DNA of 64,000 nt from Streptomyces flavidovirens DSM 40150 (GTDB lineage Bacteria; Actinomycetota; Actinomycetes; Streptomycetales; Streptomycetaceae): NCBI RefSeq assembly GCF_000429085.1, contig NZ_AUBE01000023.1:1-64000 (forward strand). The letters are read 5' to 3'. A model generated the notes under the pieces. It was not told the origin of the DNA. It worked only from the letters and a program-made list of their open reading frames with translations, and ran no database searches. Made by a program: the position numbers and the translations under genes. This document shows positions 40,165 through 46,167 of the stretch, piece after piece (the stretch's first letter is position 1; every line of letters starts with the position of its first letter).

Positions 40165-41003
40165 GCGACACCGCCCCACCGGGCGTTCGCGTGGGCGCAC
40201 GGGTTGTCGACGTGCCCGCCGTGGCACCCGCTGCGGCAGGCGGCGCAGTCCGGGCACCACTTCGACGGGCTGTCGCCGCAGACGTCGCAGGCCCCGGCCT
40301 TGTCGGGCGCCATGACGCGAGCGTGGACGTCGTCAGTGCAGGTGCAGTCCGGGGACGCCGGCCACCGGCACGGCGCCGAATGCTTCGGCTCTTCCACGGG
40401 CCACCCGAAGTGGCCGCCCGCTCCATCACTCATCTCGTGATCGCCGTTATGCCCGGCGTCAAGGTCGCAGGTGCAGCCGTGCGGACTGACGTGACGGCAG
40501 AAAGGCGGGGCAGCCTTGTCCGTCTCCGTCGCCCGATGCGCGATGGTCAGGTCGGCCTCCAGCTCCGCGACACGGGCCCGCAGGCGCCCCAGCTCACCAG
40601 CGTCACCAGCCGCCCGCATGACCTCCCACAGGCCGATCACCGCAGGGAGCCCGATGCCGAACGCTGAGCTGTCCCAGTAGCCCTTGGCGTACGCCGGGTC
40701 GGTGTGGCAGCTCGACGGCCACAGGTCACACGAGCAAGCACGCTCGTGGTAGTAGTCGTTGACCGCCCGGTCGCCCGCGTTGACCAGCGCGTCCATCTGC
40801 GCCTCGGTCAGCTCGGCGGGCTGCGCGTTCATGAGAGCGCGCAGGCCCTCCAGCTGGCCGGCCGCGCCCTCCGGCTGGAGCAGCTGCTTGCTGTGCAGTG
40901 CGTCGGCGAGGTGCGCGAACAGTTCGGCGGGCCTGCCGTTCCACTGCGTCGCAGCGGCGGCCATCGTGTTCGTCGCCGTACGGATCAGGGGCTCGCCGCT
41001 CAT
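40161..41003 (-). CDS. 280-aa Cys-rich early protein
   Basis: N-terminal helical domain, a coiled coil near 140-155, then a C-terminal third with more than 15 cysteines in C-x2-C and C-x-C pairs (C-D-V-C-G-D, W-C-P-D-C-A-A-C-R-S-G-C). This suggests several zinc sites. It is the largest of the Cys-rich early proteins. The function is unknown. Confidence 0.55.
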   Translation of the reverse strand: MSGEPLIRTATNTMAAAATQWNGRPAELFAHLADALHSKQLLQPEGAAGQLEGLRALMNAQPAELTEAQMDALVNAGDRAVNDYYHERACSCDLWPSSCHTDPAYAKGYWDSSAFGIGLPAVIGLWEVMRAAGDAGELGRLRARVAELEADLTIAHRATETDKAAPPFCRHVSPHGCTCDLDAGHNGDHEMSDGAGGHFGWPVEEPKHSAPCRWPASPDCTCTDDVHARVMAPDKAGACDVCGDSPSKWCPDCAACRSGCHGGHVDNPCAHANARWGGVA

Positions 41004-41365
41004 GCCGACACCTCCGCAGCGTCAGCAGCCTCGACGGCGGACACCAGCGCCCACGCGGTGACCTTCACCCCGCGCACCAGTTCCCCACTGGCCTCCGTGA
41101 ACTGGTCACCGCTCCCGTGCGTCCTGGTGTCGACGGTCATCGACTGCTCGTCCGCGAACACGGCGACGGCGGCGGGGTCCTGGTGGAAGTAGAACTGGAT
41201 GCTCGGCTCGTCGGGCGCGAAGTCGGGGCACTGGATCGTGAAGTTGGTGGGGATGACGGTGCTTTCGCTGAGGATGGTCTCCGCCAGCGCCAGCGCGGTC
41301 ATGTAGTTCATGCGCCGGGTCAGGCTGCTGTCCGGCATGGCCGGAGCGGTAAGGTCGATGGTCAC
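41000..41365 (-). CDS. 121-aa hypothetical early protein
   Basis: A mixed helix/strand protein with F-T-I-Q-C-P-D-F-A-P-D-E-P-S-I-Q-F-Y-F-H. GTG start with GAGGA upstream and ATGA coupling to the next gene. The family was not recognised. Confidence 0.5.
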   Translation of the reverse strand: MTIDLTAPAMPDSSLTRRMNYMTALALAETILSESTVIPTNFTIQCPDFAPDEPSIQFYFHQDPAAVAVFADEQSMTVDTRTHGSGDQFTEASGELVRGVKVTAWALVSAVEAADAAEVSA

Positions 41366-41452
41366 GGTGTCCTCGTTTCTCGTGTGGATGAGGTGCCGAG
41401 GGGTCGCGTACGGACGGGCTAGGTCCGGGGCGGCCCCGCTTTACGTGGTGGG

Positions 41453-41776
41453 TCAGGCGACGGCGCCGGCCTTGAAGGCAGCGAGTTCGGCGGCCTGCTG
41501 CCGGCGCTTCGCTTCCTTCGCGGCCTGGCCCTTGATGCGGCGGGCCTGCGCCGAGCGGAGCGCCAGTTCGGTGTAGTGCGCCTTGCGGAGCGACTCCGCG
41601 ACGGCCTTGATCTGCTCGTCGCTGGCGTCCGGGTGCAGCTCGCGGGCCTTGGCGATGAACCGCGTGAAGTGGCTGGCCTTACGGGCGGCGGCGGTACGGC
41701 TCGCCCTGTCGGGGGTGGCGGCCCAGCTCTTGTGCGCGGCGAGGCGCATTTGCATCGACCGCTCGCTGGTGCTCAT
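41453..41776 (-). CDS. 107-aa basic helical protein downstream of the repressor
   Basis: Strongly basic: A-A-R-K-A-S-H-F-T-R-F-I-A-K-A-R-E-L-H-P-D-A-S-D-E-Q-I and R-I-K-G-Q-A-A-K-E-A-K-R-R-Q-Q-A. AAAGGA precedes the ATG. It overlaps the repressor gene by 98 bases in another frame, so it is co-transcribed with it. It may be DNA-binding; the family is not known. Confidence 0.5.
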   Translation of the reverse strand: MSTSERSMQMRLAAHKSWAATPDRASRTAAARKASHFTRFIAKARELHPDASDEQIKAVAESLRKAHYTELALRSAQARRIKGQAAKEAKRRQQAAELAAFKAGAVA

Positions 41777-42053
41777 GCGTCGTGTCCTTTCGAGAGGCGC
41801 CCACGCCCATGGGCGTGGGCAGTGGCTCAAAAAAGAGAGCGCCTTGGTGGACGCCGAGCGTGGCGGCTATCCGTCGTGCCACTGCGGGCTCCACCGTTGC
41901 GCGCTCTCCGCTGAGTAGCGCGGAGATCTTCTGTTTGGAAACTCCGACCCGCCCTGCCAGTTGCTGACCGGTGATGCTTTCCCCTCCGGGCGCCCATTGC
42001 ATGAGCCCTCGCAAGAGGTGCGGGTCGGTCAGGCGAAGTCTGGCAGGGGTCAT
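41679..42053 (-). CDS. candidate phage immunity repressor (XRE family)
   Basis: The 124-aa protein has a Cro/CI-type HTH at about 25-75: I-T-G-Q-Q-L-A-G-R-V-G-V-S-K-Q-K-I-S-A-L-L-S-G. It faces a second regulator across 250 bases holding three copies of an 18-bp palindrome; a fourth lies at the integrase start. That layout is typical of a lysogeny switch. The ATG has GGAGG at 6 bases. A perfect 22-bp palindrome and a T6 run lie in the 3' third of the gene. Confidence 0.7.
   Translation of the reverse strand: MTPARLRLTDPHLLRGLMQWAPGGESITGQQLAGRVGVSKQKISALLSGERATVEPAVARRIAATLGVHQGALFFEPLPTPMGVGASRKDTTHEHQRAVDANAPRRAQELGRHPRQGEPYRRRP
41799..41820. repeat. perfect 22-bp palindrome inside the repressor gene
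   Basis: Two GCCCACG..CGTGGGC half-sites around CCCATGGG. The outer arms match the half-site of the 18-bp operator but with a wider spacer. It lies within coding sequence, 6 bases from a six-base homopolymer. Confidence 0.5.
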
Positions 42054-42070
42054 CGGTGCCTCCGTCGTGC

Positions 42071-42088
42071 TGCCCACGTTCGTGGACA
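42071..42088. promoter_or_regulatory. operator O1 (18-bp palindrome)
   Basis: TGCCCACGTTCGTGGACA, 18 bases upstream of the repressor ATG. Arms match the other three copies; only the centre differs. Likely repressor autoregulation site. Confidence 0.65.
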
Positions 42089-42098
42089 GCTCCACTAA

Positions 42099-42111
42099 AG
42101 CACATCGCTTA
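42099..42111 (-). promoter_or_regulatory. third TAAGCGATGTGCT element, between O1 and O2
   Basis: On the minus strand this is the same 13-mer found beside both att sites (1279 and 44100). It runs directly into TTTAGT, a possible -10 of the repressor promoter, so the factor that binds the att arms may also touch the lysogeny switch. Confidence 0.55.
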
Positions 42112-42116
42112 AGCGG

Positions 42117-42134
42117 TGTCCACGATCGTGGGCA
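42117..42134. promoter_or_regulatory. operator O2 (18-bp palindrome)
   Basis: TGTCCACGATCGTGGGCA, one mismatch from perfect symmetry, 46 bases from O1 centre to centre. It lies in the divergent control region. Confidence 0.65.
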
Positions 42135-42185
42135 TGTTTCCTTTCGGTCAACAAATGGCCTAGGCCACGCCTGCCTCTACTAAGG

Positions 42186-42203
42186 TGCCCCTGATCGTGG
42201 ACA
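42186..42203. promoter_or_regulatory. operator O3 (18-bp palindrome)
   Basis: TGCCCCTGATCGTGGACA, just downstream of a possible -10 (TACTAA, 42178). It would overlap the start point of the plus-strand regulator transcript. The left arm is less conserved. Confidence 0.6.
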
Positions 42204-42302
42204 ATGACTGACGACAGTAAAAGGTTGTACGCCTTGACCTGGGAATTCTGGGTCAGTACCGGCCGGAAGGTGTGGACTGTGACGCCCAGGGAGGCGGTAG
42301 TG

Positions 42303-42677
42303 ATGCCAGAGCAACGGGATGCGCTGACCGAATTGATCTGTCAGCACGTGGGCACCGGGAAGCGCTGGTCCACACGCACCTTTGCCGAAGTCGCCGTGGA
42401 CCCCGCCACTGGGTGGGCGCCGAGCAAGTCGCTCGTCGGGAAGATCGTCAAGGGCCAGTCCTACGACATCACGCCAGAGCTGGTGTCCGCCGTCGCCGTC
42501 GGCCTCGGCCTGCCGCGCGAGGTGGTCGCCGCTGCTGCCCACTTCCAGGTCATCGGATACACCGCGTCCGAGCTGGCCGGCGAGGCGCCCGCGACGGTGC
42601 TGCATGAGATCGGCCAGCGTCCGGAGAATATGCCCAAGTCCCGTGCCGTGGCCGAGCGTTGGGCCTCCGAGGAGTAG
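42303..42677 (+). CDS. divergent lysogeny-switch regulator (Cro-like)
   Basis: The 124-aa protein has an HTH-like region at about 20-75 (W-S-T-R-T-F-A-E-V-A-V-D, then S-K-S-L-V-G-K-I-V-K-G-Q-S-Y-D-I-T-P-E-L). This is a familiar streptomycete XRE-type regulator. The ATG at 42303 has GGGAGG about 8 bases upstream. A longer frame from 42204 would start at O3 without a ribosome site. It is transcribed away from the repressor, as a Cro or antirepressor-type partner would be. Confidence 0.6.
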   Translation: MPEQRDALTELICQHVGTGKRWSTRTFAEVAVDPATGWAPSKSLVGKIVKGQSYDITPELVSAVAVGLGLPREVVAAAAHFQVIGYTASELAGEAPATVLHEIGQRPENMPKSRAVAERWASEE

Positions 42678-42875
42678 TACATCGGGCGGCGTGGGGTAGC
42701 TGAATCTTGGACACTCGGGGGGTGCAGGCTTTATCTCTGAAGTGTCACAATGCGGAATGGGCCTTCGCCATTCTGCCTGCAACCTGCACGGATGGCCTCT
42801 GTAGTCGTATGGTTACAGCACCTCGCGCGATACGAACGCGTGTGCGATCTGGCATGCGGCGGGACAGGGGGTCAT

Positions 42876-43061
42876 GTGACGGATGTCCAGATGGAGCGGG
42901 CCGAGCTGGATGGCGGGATACCCGTGATGTACCGGGACTACGGTCACCGTGTCCGTATGGCTTACGACCCCGCACAGATCGACGAAGCCGCGGCCATCGC
43001 ACTCCTATGCGTGCGCGTACCGCGGCTCGTCAACAGCCTCGAACTTATCCGTCGCCACTGA
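42876..43061 (+). CDS. 61-aa hypothetical protein
   Basis: Reads V-T-D-V-Q-M-E-R-A-E-L-D-G-G-I-P-V-M-Y-R-D-Y-G. GTG start with AGGGGG close upstream. It ends 17 bases from the convergent integrase gene. It has no HTH, so it is unlikely to be a standard excisionase. Confidence 0.5.
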   Translation: MTDVQMERAELDGGIPVMYRDYGHRVRMAYDPAQIDEAAAIALLCVRVPRLVNSLELIRRH

Positions 43062-43077
43062 GCCCGACGGCGGCCGG

Positions 43078-44061
43078 CTACTTCAGCCGGTCGCCGGGGC
43101 TCAGCCTCGCGTGAGCCGCCTTCGCCCGCTCGGCGCCCGCAGACGAGGCGTACCGGGACAGCATCTGCCGGGACTTCCACCCCGTGATCCGCATCAGATC
43201 GTCCTCATTCCCGCCGCCGACCTTCCACTGGTGAGCGAACGTGTGCCGGAACTGGTGCGGGTGGATGGGCGGGATGCCGGCCTCGGCGCACCGGCGCTTG
43301 AGCATCGTCCCCACGCCCCAGATGGTCAGCCGCTGGCCTCGGTTGCGGTCCCCCCACCAGAGCCACATGTCGTCGTCCAATGGCTTCCCCTTGTGCTTGG
43401 CTGCGGCCCTCAGGTACCGGTCGAGGGCGGTCGCGGTCGCGCGGCCGAACGGGACGCTACGGACCTTGTTGGCCTTGCCGAGCACCTGGAGGACCATCAG
43501 GTCCAGGTCGAGATCGGCAACCCTGCGGTCGGTCGCTTCGCTCAGCCGCACCCCGGTGTCGAGGAACAGCATGAGGAGCGCCGTGTCGCGCCGGTCCGCG
43601 TAGGTCTTGCCCTTGCACGTCTTGAACAGCTTGGCGAGATCGCCGTCGCTGATGACTGGCACCTCTACTTCGCCGGGGTGGGGCGCTTTCATCGTGCGCA
43701 TGGGGGAGCGGTCCAACTCCTCCTCATTGACCAACCAGTTGAACATCGTTTTCAAGCTGCGGAAGTGCTGGTTCGCATTGCTCGCCGACGTCCTCTTGAT
43801 GGTGGCGGTGATGTACGCCTCTACATGCTCGCGGTGGATCTCCTCGATGGTGGTCGGGGCCTGCTTGCCCTCGTTCCCGTCGTCGTCGATGGCCGGCCGG
43901 TAGCCGTTCTCCTCGTCGAGGAGGAAGGCCGTGAACGCTTTCGCGGCCTGGCCGTAGATGCGGATGGTGTTGTCCGAGAGGTGCTGAGACTTGAGTGCGC
44001 GCAGCCATGAGGCGCACATCGGCCCGAGGTTGTACCGCGTCGATGTCATGCGCTCCACCAT
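43078..44061 (-). CDS. int: prophage tyrosine integrase
   Basis: The 327-aa protein has an N-terminal core-binding (SAM-like) domain (20-120) and a catalytic domain with R172 (D-T-G-V-R-L-S-E-A), Lys near 196-199, H269-x-x-R272 (P-H-Q-F-R-H-T-F), W295 replacing the usual second His (I-T-G-W-K-S), and nucleophile Y304. It inserts the phage at the tRNA-Arg gene beside it. GATAGT (44074-44069) could be a -10 placing the transcript start at the ATG at 44061, i.e. leaderless. Operator O4 covers that -10. Alternatives are GTG 44070 and ATG 44049. Confidence 0.92.
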   Translation of the reverse strand: MVERMTSTRYNLGPMCASWLRALKSQHLSDNTIRIYGQAAKAFTAFLLDEENGYRPAIDDDGNEGKQAPTTIEEIHREHVEAYITATIKRTSASNANQHFRSLKTMFNWLVNEEELDRSPMRTMKAPHPGEVEVPVISDGDLAKLFKTCKGKTYADRRDTALLMLFLDTGVRLSEATDRRVADLDLDLMVLQVLGKANKVRSVPFGRATATALDRYLRAAAKHKGKPLDDDMWLWWGDRNRGQRLTIWGVGTMLKRRCAEAGIPPIHPHQFRHTFAHQWKVGGGNEDDLMRITGWKSRQMLSRYASSAGAERAKAAHARLSPGDRLK

Positions 44062-44063
44062 GC

Positions 44064-44081
44064 TGCCCACTATCGTGGACA
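44064..44081. promoter_or_regulatory. operator O4 over the integrase promoter
   Basis: TGCCCACTATCGTGGACA, the fourth copy of the 18-bp palindrome. It overlaps the possible integrase -10 and GTG codon, so integrase is probably repressed by the immunity repressor. Confidence 0.65.
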
Positions 44082-44099
44082 GTCAAGGCGCTTGGCGCA

Positions 44100-44151
44100 T
44101 AAGCGATGTGCTTGGGGCGAGAAAAGGAAATGACCAGCGTTTCCGCTGGTC
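44100..44151 (+). promoter_or_regulatory. right integrase arm-type region (P arm)
   Basis: TAAGCGATGTGCT (44100-44112) and, 19 bases later, a perfect 8-bp hairpin GACCAGCG-TTTC-CGCTGGTC (44132-44151). Both words occur in the same order beside attL. The hairpin ends 11 bases from the att core. Confidence 0.55.
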
Positions 44152-44162
44152 AGGATGTGTAA

Positions 44163-44208
44163 GCGCCCCCGGCAGGACTCGAACCTGCGGCCAAGCGCTT
44201 AGAAGGCG
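44163..44208 (-). repeat. attR: phage-supplied 3' end of tRNA-Arg
   Basis: Identical to 1225-1270. This phage-borne copy restores the anticodon loop, variable region, T-arm and acceptor 3' strand of the tRNA after insertion. Confidence 0.95.
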
Positions 44209-44236
44209 CCTGCTCTATCCACTGAGCTACGGGGGC
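44164..44236 (-). tRNA. tRNA-Arg(UCU)
   Basis: A 73-base cloverleaf without encoded CCA. Acceptor GCCCCCG pairs with CGGGGGC. The D-stem is GCTC/GAGC, the anticodon stem GGCGC/GCGCT with loop CTTCTAA (anticodon TCT, reading AGA), and the T-arm holds GGTTCGAGTCC. The 3' 45 bases come from the prophage att core. The gene's native terminator is now at 1172-1196. Confidence 0.95.
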
Positions 44237-44547
44237 CGGATCATGGCCTCGGTGGCCTGGAACCCCAGGGCTGTGAGAGTCCTGGGCCTTGCCGGGGACA
44301 AGGATAGGGCTCCGAGGGCCTTGGGCCGGTTGCTTCACCTGCGTGGCACGATGTGGAGGTTCAGTGAAGCGAACCTGATAATCGCAGGCGAGTGCGAATC
44401 GCGCACCGCTTTTGGCGTCTCGCGCCTCGGGTGTTGTGCACTCGTTATGCCTGCGCCCCACTCGTACCGTCTGTCCCTCACCGCCAATCGGCGCGCAGAG
44501 GTGCCTTTAAGCTTCTAAAAGGCTTCAAAATTGGGCATTCTTCGCAT
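44237..44547. other. host region between tRNA-Arg and the GTPase operon
   Basis: 311 bases upstream of both the leftward tRNA and the rightward GTPase genes. No gene is supported. It should contain both promoters, but no strong -35/-10 pair was identified. Confidence 0.5.
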
Positions 44548-46167
44548 GTGGTGACCTTGGACGCACGGCCTCAGCTGATCGACGCACTCTCCGCCCTGCG
44601 CGACCGTGTCGCCGCCGTGCGCCTCCCGCTCCCGCTACCGGGGGCTCCACGCGCCCGGCAGGCCCGGGTCGAGCTGCTGGCGCAGCTCGACGACTATCTG
44701 CTGCCCCGGCTGAAACAGCCCGAAGCGCCGCTGCTCGCCGTCATCGGCGGGTCGACCGGGGCCGGCAAGTCCACCCTCGTCAACTCCCTGGTCGGCCGGA
44801 GGGTGAGCGAGGCCGGCGTGCTGCGGCCCACCACGCGGACGCCCGTGCTCGTGTGCCACCCGGACGATCACCACTGGTTCGCGAACCTGCGCGTACTGCC
44901 GCAGCTCACCCGCGTATGGCTGCCACGGCAGGACGGGGAGGAAGAGGGCGCGGAAGTGCCGCTGGAGGCGGGCAAGGGCGCCGACGGCGGCGACACGCTG
45001 CGGGTCGAGACCGTCGGGACGCTGCCGCGCGGGCTCGCCCTCCTCGACGCTCCCGACATCGACTCGCTCATCACGGGGAACCGCGTGCTCGCCGCCGAGC
45101 TCCTCTGCGCCGCCGACGTCTGGGTGATGGTGACGACGGCTTCCCGGTACGCCGATGCCGTGCCGTGGCACCTGCTGCGTACGGCGAAGGAGTACGACGC
45201 CACCCTCGTCACCGTCCTCGACCGGGTGCCCCACCAGGTGATCGGCGAGGTGTCGCAGCAGTACGCCGCGCTGCTCACCAAGGCCGGGCTCGGCGACGTA
45301 CCCCGGTTCACCATCCCCGAGCTGCCCGAATCCGCTGGGGGCGGAACCGGACTGCTGCCCTCCACCGCCGTCGAGCCACTGCGGGCCTGGCTGGCGCACC
45401 GGGTGCACGACTCGGCGGCCCGCCAGCAGACCGTCGCCCGTACCGCGAGCGGCGTCATCAAGTCGCTCAACGCCCGGATGCCCGAGCTCGCCGGGGCCGT
45501 CGCCGCGCAGTACGCCGCCTCCGTACGGCTGAGCGCGGACGTCGAGGAGGCGTACGAGAGGGAGGGCGCGCGGGTACGCAGCAGGCTCCGGCGCGGCGCG
45601 GTCCTGTCCGGGGACGCGCTCACCCGCTGGCGCGGCTATCCGCTGGACAGTTCCGCGGGTGAGCTCCTCGACTCGCTCGTCGCGAGCCTGACCGCGCTGC
45701 TGCAGTGCGCCGTCGCCGCCGCCGACGAACGCGTCCACGAGGCATGGCGGCGGGAGCCCGCCGCGGGCGCGGTGGCGTTCGGCATCCCCGACCGGGAGGC
45801 GGGCGAGCGGATCGCGATGGCCGCACGGCGCTGGCGCCGGGTGCTCGAAGAGCTTGCCGAGGAGGAGGTACGGGACCTTGAGCGGCCGCCCGCGCCCGAC
45901 GCCGAGACCGTCGCCGCCCTGCTCGCCGCCGCGCTGCTGGGCGGCCGCCGTGCGCGCACCGCCGGGGAACGGCTGGCCGAGCGGATCGGCGCCATCGCCG
46001 CGACCCGGCTGCGCGACAAGGGCGGGGAGCTGCTCACGACGTACATCGACCGCGTACTCAATGCCGAGAGGGACCGGCGGCTCGCGCCGCTCGACGCCCT
46101 CGAAGTGACCCCGGAGCCGCAGGCCGCGCTGATCGCCGCGCTCTCCGTGCTGCAGAAGGAGAAGTGA
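44548..46167 (+). CDS. dynamin/Era-like GTPase (DynA-type)
   Basis: The 539-aa protein has a P-loop G-G-S-T-G-A-G-K-S-T-L-V-N-S (67-80), a switch I region with R-P-T-T-R-T-P-V and a G3-like L-L-D-A-P-D-I-D-S. A long helical C-terminus has no membrane helix. Paired large GTPases in one streptomycete operon match the dynamin-like DynA/DynB that stabilise sporulation septa; the exact orthology is inferred. The start is uncertain: GTG-GTG was chosen because upstream sequence is poorly coding. Confidence 0.6.
   Translation: MVTLDARPQLIDALSALRDRVAAVRLPLPLPGAPRARQARVELLAQLDDYLLPRLKQPEAPLLAVIGGSTGAGKSTLVNSLVGRRVSEAGVLRPTTRTPVLVCHPDDHHWFANLRVLPQLTRVWLPRQDGEEEGAEVPLEAGKGADGGDTLRVETVGTLPRGLALLDAPDIDSLITGNRVLAAELLCAADVWVMVTTASRYADAVPWHLLRTAKEYDATLVTVLDRVPHQVIGEVSQQYAALLTKAGLGDVPRFTIPELPESAGGGTGLLPSTAVEPLRAWLAHRVHDSAARQQTVARTASGVIKSLNARMPELAGAVAAQYAASVRLSADVEEAYEREGARVRSRLRRGAVLSGDALTRWRGYPLDSSAGELLDSLVASLTALLQCAVAAADERVHEAWRREPAAGAVAFGIPDREAGERIAMAARRWRRVLEELAEEEVRDLERPPAPDAETVAALLAAALLGGRRARTAGERLAERIGAIAATRLRDKGGELLTTYIDRVLNAERDRRLAPLDALEVTPEPQAALIAALSVLQKEK

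Larger units (their letters stand above)
1225..44208. mobile_element. complete siphovirus prophage in tRNA-Arg(UCU)
   Basis: About 43 kb is bounded by 46-bp direct repeats of a tRNA-Arg 3' end, with a tyrosine integrase next to attR. All expected modules are present and open: integration, immunity, recombination and replication, terminase, portal, MuF, scaffold, capsid, head-tail, tail with a long tape measure, and lysis. Late and most early genes are on the minus strand. Immunity-region and cargo genes are on the plus strand. No truncated structural gene was seen, so it may be inducible; that is an inference. Confidence 0.95.

Noticed and set aside
42204..42302. 33-codon N-terminal extension of the Cro-like regulator
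   Set aside because: It would begin directly at operator O3 with no ribosome site. The ATG at 42303 has GGGAGG correctly placed.
42876..43061. Prophage excisionase
   Set aside because: Its size and place next to int are tempting, but no winged-helix or MerR-like pattern is visible, so it is left as hypothetical. No clear phage Xis was identified.
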